From Neomesorhizobium albiziae (GTDB lineage: Bacteria; Pseudomonadota; Alphaproteobacteria; Rhizobiales; Rhizobiaceae): DNA of 32,367 nt. Location of the stretch: contig NZ_FOSL01000034.1 of the NCBI RefSeq assembly GCF_900114255.1, positions 1 to 32,367 of the forward strand. The letters are read 5' to 3'. This document shows, one piece after another, positions 7,700 to 15,581 of the stretch. Position 1 is the stretch's first letter; each line of letters opens with the position of its first letter. The position numbers and the translations under genes are program-made. The notes beneath the pieces are model-generated. The model had not been told where the DNA came from and did not search any database. It worked only from the letters and a program-made list of their open reading frames with translations.

Positions 7700-10342
7700 T
7701 CATTGGTAGGATCGGGCGACTTTCAGAATGTCCTCCCAAGATGCAGTGGCGCCCCGAGCGGCTGCAGCCGAAAATCGTTTGTCGCCAAGCGTTGCACGGG
7801 CCATCGATACGATTCTCTGAAAATCGGCATTGTCAGTGGGCTCGAATTGAGCCCCGAACCTCCCCAGGCGCGCGTCGACCGCGCCGATCAGCCGGGCAGA
7901 GCTGGTGGCTTCACCCTTGGCCAACAGAACACCGCTCATGGCGGCGATGGCCAGGTTGACGACCATAGGGTAGTCGTACCGTTCGCTGATGGCCAATGCC
8001 TCGGAAGCGAACTTTGCGGCCGCTTTCCAATCTCCCTGGTGAAGCCGGAAATGTGCGAGGTTTTGCAACAGGTGCCCCGGCCAGTACGTATCTCCCAGAC
8101 CTTCCAGCAGGCGAAGAGCCTCCTCATAGTGCTGCTCGGCCGTCGCTTCTTCGCCTTCCGCGCGTGCGCCTTCACCGATGGCGATCAGCGCCACCACGGT
8201 TCCATAGCTGTCTCCAAGTGTTTTAAAGCGTTCCAAAGAGTCAAAGATGAGCTTTGGGCCATCTTCCGTTTCACCAGCAATTGTCTTTGCGATGCCGGCG
8301 ATGATCCCGGAACTCGCAATCCCCGCTTGACTGCCAAGTTGCAGGAACAGCTGATGGCTCTCGACTGAAAATTCTTGCGCGCTTTCCGCATCGCCCGACA
8401 TGTAGCTGACCCAGCCTGCGGTATCCAAAACTGCAGCGAGTGATTCCGGCTCATCGAGACGACGAACCTGCAGCAGCGCTGATTCCATCCACCTTTTGGC
8501 TTCGGAAAATTGGCCACGCGATATCCAGAACCATTTCAGCGAGCGAAGGAGTCTTGCCGACTCCCTGGCGCTTGGTTGCTCTGCCAGCCATTGAAGAGCG
8601 GCACGGATGTTCCCGGTCTCCTGGAACAGCTTCTCGACGTAATCACGTTGATTGTATCTTAGGACATTGGGAGCTGCCGCTGCGGCTAGATCGGCGTAAT
8701 ACCGAGCGTGACGCTCCTGGCACGCGAAGTGGTCATCAGAGCGCCTCAGGCCTTCATTTGCGTACTCACGGATCGTATCGAGAAGATAAAATCTCGGCCT
8801 GCCGAGCTCGGTGCTCCGAACAATAAGACTCTTTGCGAGAAGGGATTCTATATGGTCAAGAACTTCTTCGTATTTTTCATTGGCAATATACTCTGCCTCC
8901 GCCACACCAAACCCTCCCACAAAAACCGACAGTTCGCGAAAAGCGCGCCGCTGCTCTTCTGTGAGAAGATTGTCGCTCCATTCGATGGTCGCCCGGAGGG
9001 TACGATGGCGCGGGTCTACATCCCGAGATTTGTGCCTCAAGTCCTGCAGCTTGCTGGCAAGCCTTTGCGCAAGCTCGGAGGGCTCCAGTACACCTACATG
9101 AGAGGCCGCAAGTTCAAGTGCCAAAGGCAAGCCGTCAAGCCGTTGGCAAATGCGGGCAATTTCGGCGGCGCGCTTGGCCGTCAGTTCGAAATCAGGGCGC
9201 TCACGCTGAGCAAGCTTGACGAAGAGTTGGACAGATGGGCTGCCTGCGATTTCCTCAAACGCCGCAGCCTCCTTGGGAACAGGTAAGGGTCCCACGACGA
9301 TTTCCGTTTCGGCTCGAAGATTGAGTGCTTCGCGGCTTGTCACCAGGATTGAAAGATTGGGACAGCTGTTCAAAAGCTGTGTCACAGTAGGTGTACCGGC
9401 AATGACATGCTCGAAGGTGTCCAGGATCAATAGTACCTCGCCGTCTCCAATCGTATTGCGAATGGATTCGACAGCGGAAATGCCAGCGAGTTCCTGAATG
9501 CCGAGTGTCTGACAGATTGCAGAGGCGATCAGATCAGGACTGTTCACGTGCCCAAGTTGAACCAGGAACACGCCTCGCGCGAACGAATCGACAAGATCTC
9601 TCCCGACGACGAGCGCCAGGCTCGTCTTGCCGGATCCGCCGGCACCGGTGAGCGTTAGCAGACGATGGCGTTTCTGGAGGATGGCATCCTTTATTTGTCT
9701 GGATTCTTCCCCTCTGCCATAGAATCTTGTTTGCTCGAAAGAGAGGTTGGTGCGGTTTGCACTGATCGAGGAAATCGGTGCAAACTCACTGGAGAGACCG
9801 GGTACGACCAAGTCGAAAAGCGCCTCTGGGTAGCGCAGGTCCTTTAGGCGATGAAAGCCGAGGTCGCGTATTTCGACGCCTGGCCGAAGTGAACTCTTCC
9901 TGATGTCGTCACGAACAACATGCGAAATCACGATCTGTCCGCCATGGGCCACGGAACTGATCCTTGCTGCGCGGTGTACTTCTATCCCCATGACAGCGGC
10001 TTCGTGCCGCTGCACCCTGCCCGCATGTAGGCCCATGCGCACTCTTAGCTTGCAACCCTCGACCCATTTTTCTTTGTCAATCGCGTACTGGGCGTCAATA
10101 GCAGCCTGAAGCCCTTGGCTGGATGCAGGAAAAAGTGCGAAGACCTGATCCCCGACAGCATTTACTTCCTCTCCACCGTAAGCGTGGATGGCGTCGCGCA
10201 GCAGCTCATTATGCCGCGAGAGCAACTGGGGGTATGCATCACCGTAGGCGTCGACAAGTTTCGTTGAGCCTTCAATATCGGTAAACAGCATGCAAACACT
10301 TTCACTTGGCAAGCGCCTGCCGCTATCTACTTGCGTTGCCAT
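7700..10342 (-). CDS. Class III cyclase-like, STAND ATPase and helical-repeat signalling protein
   Basis: This 880-residue cytoplasmic protein has three parts. Residues 12-180 are a class III nucleotide cyclase homology domain. It keeps both metal aspartates (Asp22 in FTDIEGST, Asp65 in VGDQVFALF) and Arg127, but has Asn61 where the substrate Lys is usual and His123 where Asn is usual, so catalysis is doubtful. Residues 205 to about 490 are a STAND/NB-ARC-like ATPase with Walker A GAGGSGKTS (232-240), Walker B VLLILDTFEHV and the family segment CQRLDGLPLALELAAS. The rest is helical TPR-like repeats. MalT/AfsR-type relatives often end in a DNA-binding domain, and none is visible here. ATG 10342 overlaps the tfuA-like stop by 16 bases, making this the fourth gene of the YcaO-TfuA operon. 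It could sense a ligand, regulate the pathway or take part in it. Confidence 0.85.
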   Translation of the reverse strand: MATQVDSGRRLPSESVCMLFTDIEGSTKLVDAYGDAYPQLLSRHNELLRDAIHAYGGEEVNAVGDQVFALFPASSQGLQAAIDAQYAIDKEKWVEGCKLRVRMGLHAGRVQRHEAAVMGIEVHRAARISSVAHGGQIVISHVVRDDIRKSSLRPGVEIRDLGFHRLKDLRYPEALFDLVVPGLSSEFAPISSISANRTNLSFEQTRFYGRGEESRQIKDAILQKRHRLLTLTGAGGSGKTSLALVVGRDLVDSFARGVFLVQLGHVNSPDLIASAICQTLGIQELAGISAVESIRNTIGDGEVLLILDTFEHVIAGTPTVTQLLNSCPNLSILVTSREALNLRAETEIVVGPLPVPKEAAAFEEIAGSPSVQLFVKLAQRERPDFELTAKRAAEIARICQRLDGLPLALELAASHVGVLEPSELAQRLASKLQDLRHKSRDVDPRHRTLRATIEWSDNLLTEEQRRAFRELSVFVGGFGVAEAEYIANEKYEEVLDHIESLLAKSLIVRSTELGRPRFYLLDTIREYANEGLRRSDDHFACQERHARYYADLAAAAAPNVLRYNQRDYVEKLFQETGNIRAALQWLAEQPSARESARLLRSLKWFWISRGQFSEAKRWMESALLQVRRLDEPESLAAVLDTAGWVSYMSGDAESAQEFSVESHQLFLQLGSQAGIASSGIIAGIAKTIAGETEDGPKLIFDSLERFKTLGDSYGTVVALIAIGEGARAEGEEATAEQHYEEALRLLEGLGDTYWPGHLLQNLAHFRLHQGDWKAAAKFASEALAISERYDYPMVVNLAIAAMSGVLLAKGEATSSARLIGAVDARLGRFGAQFEPTDNADFQRIVSMARATLGDKRFSAAAARGATASWEDILKVARSYQ

Positions 10343-11538
10343 AATATCTTCTCCCTCTGCTGTCCCCCGAGTGAGAATAGTTTCCGCCGCAAGCACTTCG
10401 CCAACGCCAACATATCACGTTGCTCTTTTAACATCAGACGAAACGGCGAACCTCTTTCGAACCGATTGACCAACTCGAACCAATTGGCCTCGCGGTGAGC
10501 ATTGGCCAATTCGAGTCCTGCGAGCGCAAAATCCCGTCCTTCGGGCGAAAGCGCACATCGCCGCGCTTCCGACACTGCGCGACGGAATACGTTGAAACGG
10601 ACAAGTGCCGTATCAATCTCGGCCGACCGACTGACAGCCTTCCAAAGCTCGGTCACGCGGAAATTATCCGCACAAATCTCTGCGGCATTTTCGAAATGGT
10701 TTGGGGCTATGACGCTTGTTCTGCGGGCGTAACCCGAAGCAAAGAGCCACCTGATGAAGTCCACCGCGATTTCATCACTGTCGGCACCGTCGAGTGGATC
10801 AGGCGAGCGTTCCCTACCTTCCTCCAAAAGTCCGAACAATTGCGGGCCATATTTTGGAGCTTCCGGTCGCAGCCGGTCTTGGCTCAACCAAGCCGCAACG
10901 CGCCGAAACGCAACATCCGCGTCTCGCCGCTTGACGTCTACCGCTTGGAGAAAGTGCTGGGCCGTCATTGAAGGAGTGACCCCGGCGCTTGCAAACACGT
11001 CTCGCCAAGTACGGCCAGAGTAGTGCATCGATGCAGCCGCAGCAACGATTCGCATGCCATCGCCAGTTGTAATCAGTCCACGCCGGACGGCGCGGCGCAG
11101 CGCGACTCGGATGTTCACGAGCGATTCGGTCAGTGGTGGAAATGGCTGATCCTCGCGATACACGACGGCAACCTCGTCTTCAGACGAAATCGCACGTTGC
11201 TGATAGAGGCGGTATACGATTCCTATCCCCCGGGCACCGCCTGGAGCACAGTCAGCGGCACGCAGGGCCCCCATGCTTGATGCGCCTATGACTACCGCGC
11301 CGTCACCAAGAACATCCAAGACTTCGCGGGGGGAGATCGCCAGTGTATTGCCAAAGTCTCCGTCAACTACCAGGAAAATGGAGTGTTTCAGGATCCGATA
11401 ACGATAAAGATCTCCGCGACGGACGGGCGGCCTTATCAGGGCATTCGGCAGGACGGATAGGACATCTTCTGCCGGGAAAGTGGGGCCTACGAAGACCACG
11501 GGAGGCGGCGTTGTTGTCACAAGAGATGCCTGGCGCAT
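10327..11538 (-). CDS. tfuA: TfuA-like protein, partner of YcaO
   Basis: This 403-residue protein has the TfuA core in its first 150 residues: VVFVGPTFPAEDV, RPPVRRGDLY, GASSMGALRAAD at 85-96, the acidic SSEDEVAVVY, and SLVNIRVALRRAV. TfuA was named for trifolitoxin production in Rhizobium. In YcaO-TfuA pairs it is required for thioamide formation and is thought to supply or deliver sulfur, possibly by hydrolysing a thiocarboxylated carrier. The C-terminal 250 residues are mostly helical and not recognised. ATG 11538 lies 22 bases inside the end of the ycaO gene, and the stop overlaps the following cyclase/ATPase gene. This continuous overlap implies stoichiometric, coupled synthesis. The family call is firm; the chemistry in this locus is inferred. 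Confidence 0.92.
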   Translation of the reverse strand: MRQASLVTTTPPPVVFVGPTFPAEDVLSVLPNALIRPPVRRGDLYRYRILKHSIFLVVDGDFGNTLAISPREVLDVLGDGAVVIGASSMGALRAADCAPGGARGIGIVYRLYQQRAISSEDEVAVVYREDQPFPPLTESLVNIRVALRRAVRRGLITTGDGMRIVAAAASMHYSGRTWRDVFASAGVTPSMTAQHFLQAVDVKRRDADVAFRRVAAWLSQDRLRPEAPKYGPQLFGLLEEGRERSPDPLDGADSDEIAVDFIRWLFASGYARRTSVIAPNHFENAAEICADNFRVTELWKAVSRSAEIDTALVRFNVFRRAVSEARRCALSPEGRDFALAGLELANAHREANWFELVNRFERGSPFRLMLKEQRDMLALAKCLRRKLFSLGGQQREKILWQRK

Positions 11539-12785
11539 CTCCAGCCCAAGCGCCGACGGTCCATGACGAAGGCGGAAAGGCCGGGCACCCTGACTCTAAC
11601 CACGGGCACACACAGATCAGCGCGTCCCATGTCAATCACGATCGCCTGATCGATTCCGACAGATCGGAGACCGTCGAGCACATGGTCGACCTCCTCCCCT
11701 ATCTCGCCCGTCTCCAGGCTGCCGTTCACGGAAAAATGACCCAATGGCGCGGCCTCAAGAATGCGTCGTCTGACCGACGCCGTAAACGGCCGCGCTGTTG
11801 GGGGCACGCTGTTGAATGAGTCGCGGGCGCCTTGAATGACACCAGCGCGCGATTGGAACGCCTCGGTCATCGCTCGACCGACCGCCACTTCCGCCACCGG
11901 GTCGGCACCCCAGCCTGCGAACATGTGGATCGTTGGTCCCTGTACACTTGGAAACCCGTAATCAATCAGAGTGCACGCAATAACTGGAACTCCTATGTCG
12001 CTGCACAGATCTTCAAGAACCACCTCGAGTTCCATCTGAACCGCGCGTTCGACAAGTATTTTTGCGGATTCGGGGATCGAGTTTGGATCAATCCTGAACT
12101 TCTGAGGTTCGATGCTGCCCTCTTCACCATAGAGCTCGAAGAATTGATGCTGGCTTACGGCGTCGCGTTCGACCACCTCCAAAAGCGCATGACGGATCGC
12201 CTCTCCATATGTAGCGCCGGCAGCCAATCCGTTTGTATCGACTTGATCCAGCACTCCTTCCTGTGCAGGCGACCTTGCGAGATCAGCCAATATCCAAACT
12301 GGTCGAGCGGCGATCAGATCCCAACCTTCAACCCATTCGAAATGAGAATTGGCGCGATAGGTGGTACGGGGTGACAAGTCGAAACAAAGCGGATCAGCGA
12401 CGTTGACGCCCGCGCAGCGAAGCTCCTCATGTGTTGCGCGGCGACAAGGACGCGAGGTCTGTTCTGCCGATACCCTTTCAACCGCTTCCATGATCGCACT
12501 TACCCGTGCAGAGCGCTTGTCCAACCCTTTGCCCAAATGGGTGGTCAAGTCGCGTGCGAGAGGCGAGATTGCGGCGAATACAGGTACATCCGAGGAATCC
12601 AGCGGCGTGATGTCCGCCACGCGGGTTATCGGTACCCTATCGATAATTCGCTCAACTAGCGAGTGAATTTCGTCGACCGGGCAAATCCTTCCGACTTGCC
12701 GAGAAACCTTCTTGAAGCTCTCTCCTTTGGCTGGCGGGTACAGGCTTAAACGGAACGTCCCGGCGTCAGCACTCACAAACCGCAC
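11517..12785 (-). CDS. ycaO: YcaO-family ATP-dependent peptide backbone-modifying enzyme
   Basis: This protein of about 420 residues uses ATP to activate backbone amides of a peptide, giving azolines or, with TfuA, thioamides. The YcaO nucleotide-binding motifs are intact: SAIMEAVERVSAEQ at 96-109, the following HALLEVVERDAVS with Glu203, Glu206 and Arg207, and AVGRAMTEAFQSRAGVIQGA at 301-320. The C-terminus ends in RHLL, without the PxPxP tail of many cyclodehydratases; thioamide-forming YcaOs also lack that tail. No fused or separate E1-like/ocin-ThiF partner is nearby. GTG 12785 overlaps the upstream peptide gene by 13 bases. GTG 12776, in the same frame, would give a four-base GTGA overlap and is equally possible. 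The substrate is most likely the 69-residue peptide encoded immediately before it. Confidence 0.93.
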   Translation of the reverse strand: MRFVSADAGTFRLSLYPPAKGESFKKVSRQVGRICPVDEIHSLVERIIDRVPITRVADITPLDSSDVPVFAAISPLARDLTTHLGKGLDKRSARVSAIMEAVERVSAEQTSRPCRRATHEELRCAGVNVADPLCFDLSPRTTYRANSHFEWVEGWDLIAARPVWILADLARSPAQEGVLDQVDTNGLAAGATYGEAIRHALLEVVERDAVSQHQFFELYGEEGSIEPQKFRIDPNSIPESAKILVERAVQMELEVVLEDLCSDIGVPVIACTLIDYGFPSVQGPTIHMFAGWGADPVAEVAVGRAMTEAFQSRAGVIQGARDSFNSVPPTARPFTASVRRRILEAAPLGHFSVNGSLETGEIGEEVDHVLDGLRSVGIDQAIVIDMGRADLCVPVVRVRVPGLSAFVMDRRRLGWRCARHLL

Positions 12786-12982
12786 ACCGAAAAAGCGAAC
12801 TGCTTGTTTTGCAGGCTAAGATGGGATCCGGTGCTGTCAGCTAGTTTTTGAAGAACCTTAATTTCTTCTGGCGTTAACCCGCCTATAACGTCGCGTACAT
12901 TTTGCGGCAGCGTATCCTCATGAACGTCCGGAATTACGCCAGCGCTCTTGAGGCTCTCGAAGTTCGATTGAAAATCGGCCAT
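12773..12982 (-). CDS. Candidate RiPP precursor peptide (substrate of YcaO-TfuA)
   Basis: This is a 69-residue peptide starting at ATG 12982, with AAGGGA six bases upstream. The first about 50 residues look like a helical leader: acidic near the start, then DVIGGLTPEEIKVLQKLADS. The last 15 or so change character (SLQNKQFAFSVCGL), with one Cys three residues from the C-terminus. That resembles the layout of trifolitoxin, whose precursor also ends shortly after a single Cys. The stop overlaps the ycaO start, so the peptide is encoded first in the operon, as expected for a substrate needed in excess. The frame is open upstream to 13354, but that part is low-complexity and non-coding in character. 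No leader cleavage site or protease gene was identified. The function is inferred from context. Confidence 0.78.
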   Translation of the reverse strand: MADFQSNFESLKSAGVIPDVHEDTLPQNVRDVIGGLTPEEIKVLQKLADSTGSHLSLQNKQFAFSVCGL

Positions 12983-13094
12983 TGCGGTCCCTTCCCTATC
13001 TGGACTTCCCGATTTGCAAATGGTCTTCTGTAAAGTATTCGCCCCTCGTACAGCTCCATCATCAGCAGTTGCGAGGCCGTTGTGACTAGTAAAT

Positions 13095-13120
13095 ATTCCA
13101 CCTACACGCGTGGGTGGAAT
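13095..13120. promoter_or_regulatory. Inverted repeat in the RiPP divergent promoter region
   Basis: Arms ATTCCACC (13095-13102) and GGTGGAAT (13113-13120) flank the perfect palindrome CACGCGTG. It lies about 113 bases before the precursor peptide start and 210 before the divergent gene. No gene ends here, so it is more likely a protein-binding site than a terminator. Confidence 0.55.
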
Positions 13121-13156
13121 GAAACCGCAAATATAGAGTTTAAGACGTCGAATCTT

Positions 13157-13189
13157 GGATTGTCTAGACCCCTGCAACTGTGACAATCC
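13157..13189. promoter_or_regulatory. Second inverted repeat in the same promoter region
   Basis: Arms GGATTGTC (13157-13164) and GACAATCC (13182-13189) are exact reverse complements separated by 17 bases. Overlapping them is a looser pair, GCAACTGTGAC and GTTACAAGTTGC. This may be a regulator-binding site or an RNA hairpin in a leader. Confidence 0.4.
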
Positions 13190-13261
13190 CCTTACCGCAG
13201 TTACAAGTTGCAAACTTTTTCCCGTTAAACGCGGACGCCGCCGTTTCTCGAAGAGCTTGGC

Positions 13262-13290
13262 TTGACCGCGGTTGCAAATCTGTAGAATCT
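13262..13290 (+). promoter_or_regulatory. Possible sigma-70 promoter of the heme-oxygenase-like gene
   Basis: TTGACC (13262-13267) and GAATCT (13285-13290) are 17 bases apart, about 40 bases upstream of ATG 13330. The spacing is ideal, the -10 box weak. It is predicted by eye only. Confidence 0.35.
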
Positions 13291-13329
13291 CTTTACAATT
13301 TTGTCGGCCGGTCAGAATGAGGTCGGAAG

Positions 13330-14049
13330 ATGTCGATCCATTCAAATGGAACAAATAGCGAGATTGTTAGGTCAAAAATACTTATTTGCTCTGGTCCCCT
13401 CAATTCGGCGTTTGAAAAGCTTTGGACCCATCCAAAACATCGAGAGATGGTGGCATCGTATTTAATTTTACTTCATCAAATCATGAGAGCGTCGGTGCCT
13501 TTGATGCAGTGCGCACTCCGGCGATGCGAGGAGTTAGGGCCAATTGATCGCTTGGCCAGGGAAGTGGCGCCCTACTATCGCCGACACATAGACGAAGAGC
13601 GCGACCACGATCACTGGACTCTGGAGGACCTGGCTTCAGCTGGCCTGGATCCCAAGGAAGTCTTGTCCATTATTCCGCCACCCGATGTGGCACAGCTAGC
13701 CGGCGCTCAGTATTATTGGATACATCACCATCATCCTATTATGCTTATGGGGTACATTGCAGTCCTAGAGGCTTTTCCTCCCACGAAAGAGCAAGTGGAC
13801 ACTATTCGTGACGCTTCCGGCCTCCCGGAATCTGCATTCCGAACTCTAAGGATGCATGGAGAGCTTGATCCCACCCATAGCATTGAAATTGACGATACGT
13901 TGAACGCGTTGCCATTGAGTCGAATGGACAACGAGATGATAGGTCTCAGTGTCCTTCAAACATGTGAATCACTTGCGGAAAGTGTCCAAGCTCTGAGACC
14001 TCGCGATCTAATGAAAAGTGACGCAATTCGCTCGAGTGTACTGCCGTAA
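13330..14049 (+). CDS. Predicted heme-oxygenase-like (TenA-type fold) metalloenzyme
   Basis: This is a 239-residue, mostly helical protein, divergent from the YcaO-TfuA operon. Candidate metal ligands are spaced as in heme-oxygenase-like diiron oxidases: His86, Glu89, Glu90 and His93 in YYRRHIDEERDHDHW; Glu147 in GYIAVLEAFP; and His176, Asp180, His183 and Asp188 in MHGELDPTHSIEIDD. A striking HHHH run sits at 132-135. Such enzymes carry out oxidative chemistry (desaturation, N-oxygenation, C-C cleavage) in several natural-product pathways. In this context it could tailor the peptide. ATG 13330 has GAGG eight bases upstream. The coding sequence is visibly more AT-rich than its surroundings, a hint of transfer. 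The fold assignment rests on motif pattern and length only. Confidence 0.62.
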   Translation: MSIHSNGTNSEIVRSKILICSGPLNSAFEKLWTHPKHREMVASYLILLHQIMRASVPLMQCALRRCEELGPIDRLAREVAPYYRRHIDEERDHDHWTLEDLASAGLDPKEVLSIIPPPDVAQLAGAQYYWIHHHHPIMLMGYIAVLEAFPPTKEQVDTIRDASGLPESAFRTLRMHGELDPTHSIEIDDTLNALPLSRMDNEMIGLSVLQTCESLAESVQALRPRDLMKSDAIRSSVLP

Positions 14050-14344
14050 GAGGGTGTTGCATCGTAGAGCCGCCGTGCTCGATGCGTGCGTTCCAAACCT
14101 TGGAAGGTTCACCCGCGAAGCCCCATCATGCGGCGACTACATGCCGACCGCAGAGATGGTTGTGCGCTCGGCGGAATTGGGTCGAGCGGGATGCTTATGT
14201 CGACCAAGCGGTGTTCGAGTGCCTGGCCGATGCTCTAGCCGACATAGGTTTGCGGCTTAAGACGCGAAGCAGGTCACCGCGCCGGCTGATCAGGTTCATG
14301 CACGGCCGGATGCCGCCGCGAGCAACTACTGAGCCTGCTCAGAC
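14050..14344. other. No gene recognised
   Basis: About 295 bases after the heme-oxygenase-like gene. Open frames exist on both strands but none reads like a protein I recognise. GC content rises again here, marking the right edge of the AT-richer RiPP segment. The sequence is probably decayed. Confidence 0.4.
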
Positions 14345-14702
14345 TTGCTTCAACAGGGCAGGATCAGCGCGATTTTTCTGCTCTCCGGCTTCAGCAAGCT
14401 CGCCGATCCGCCGGCACGATCGGCTACATCCAAATGGTCGGCCTGCCCTTCGCGCCTTTGGCCTATGGCACAGCCGTCATCGAGAGATCCTCGGCGGCAT
14501 TGCCCTCATCGTCGGTTATCAGACCCGTCTGGTGGCGCTCGGTCTCGCACTGTTCAGCGTCGCAACGGCTTTGAGCTTCCACACCAATCTCGCCGACCTC
14601 AACGAGTTCGTTCATTTTTTCAAGAACATCGCCATGGCCGGAGACCTGCTGCAAGTCGTGGCTCTTGGAGCTGGCGGCTACAGCCTGGAAGCGCGGCGTT
14701 GA
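14345..14702 (+). pseudogene. DoxX-family membrane protein, frameshifted
   Basis: Three consecutive reading frames together spell a DoxX protein of about 120 residues. The first frame gives GRISAIFLLSGFSKLADP. A second gives GTIGYIQMVGLPFAPLAYGT followed by AVIE. The third, from about 14490, gives ILGGIALIVGYQTRLVALGL and continues through the conserved FHTNLADLNEFVHFFKNIAM to the stop at 14702. Two indels, near 14410 and near 14485, break the gene. DoxX proteins are small four-helix inner-membrane proteins, often found beside oxidoreductases. Sequencing error cannot be excluded, but the neighbouring flavin-reductase gene is damaged too, which favours real decay. Confidence 0.8.
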
Positions 14703-14795
14703 AATCAATGCTCGGGCTGCATGAGTTCGAACATTTTTCTTTGAGCCGCAGTTGATGAGCCGGTTGGGCACGGAACTCCGACAGGAGGCCCCGAT

Positions 14796-15247
14796 CTACA
14801 AATTTTCAGGCCTGAACCGCGTTCGACAATCGATCTCTTTTCCCGCTACCATGAAGGTTCCCTGACCGCGATAGTGGAGCGTGCGTGGTGCATCTATGGG
14901 CGCCACTGCGCTTTGACGATCTCCCATATGAAGAAGCCGTACTCGTCCACCATGCGACCGTCGAAGAGACGGCACTCGAAATTGGCGTAGCATTCGGCGG
15001 CAAGCGGCGCGTTTACCTGCTGGGATTTGCCGGGAGTAAGATCTGTCGCCGCGAATTTGTCGCCCTGCTCGACATGGCTGTTGCCGATAGCAACCACCTG
15101 ATCCGCCAGATCGATGGTGGGCACGTTGATGACGCATTCGCGGCTTTCACGAATGGCAAAATGGCTGCGGTTGCCGTCCCAGCCGGAGGAACGGTGATGC
15201 AGGCCCTCGACGAAAGGAATTCCGTGCCTCGCCAACCAGAGCTTCAT
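14796..15247 (-). pseudogene. Flavin reductase-like (FMN-binding) protein, frameshifted and truncated
   Basis: The minus strand carries the centre and end of a flavin reductase of the DIM6/NTAB type, which would bind FMN and reduce it with NAD(P)H. One frame reads GNRSHFAIRESRECVINVPT, then DLADQVVAIGN, LTPGKSQQVNAPLAAECYAN and YGFFIWEIVKA. The C-terminal part (PRTLHYRGQGTFMVAGKEID, ending RFRPENL) is in another frame, so an indel lies around 14895-14910. Upstream of about 15175 the expected N-terminal flavin-binding segment is missing or scrambled. It is non-functional as written. It is convergent with the broken DoxX gene, and the pair looks like a relic. Confidence 0.75.
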
Positions 15248-15581
15248 TCAAAGAGAGAATTCTGCTTTGGAAGGTCGCGTTTGGGTCACGTCACGACGAT
15301 GCTCCCTAGAGCCTAAAGGTCCGTTTCCGACAATCCGAGCCTCGATGCCGTCCGAACGGCCCCGATGCTGCCGGAAATCGATTTCCGCTTCCGGCCAGCG
15401 CTCCCCGCAAACTCATCAGCCAGAAAAATGTCCTCCGGCCATCCCAAACGTCGGTTTCGTCGAAGCTGGTCCCAGTCCCCTCCCTTACCGTTGAGTGACG
15501 TGCTTGTGCTCCATTGACCACGCATGTGATATCAAAACCGTCACGCCGCTTTGGCGGTGCAACGGGAAGCTATCGTCGGCA
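15248..15581. other. No gene recognised
   Basis: About 330 bases between the flavin-reductase relic and the cyclase gene. Short frames on the minus strand have no protein character I recognise. The cyclase promoter should lie within the right half, but no clear promoter boxes were identified. Confidence 0.4.

Noticed and set aside
7703-8368. A 221-residue plus-strand frame
   Set aside because: It is antisense to the helical-repeat region of the cyclase-like protein and has no domain character; it is a high-GC shadow.
10343-10396. An upstream start for the cyclase-like protein
   Set aside because: It adds 18 residues that lie wholly within tfuA. ATG 10342 starts next to the cyclase domain and fits the overlap pattern.
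12983-13354. A longer version of the RiPP peptide gene, open to 13354
   Set aside because: The extra 124 residues lack protein character and run through several inverted repeats. The ATG at 12982 has a good ribosome site.
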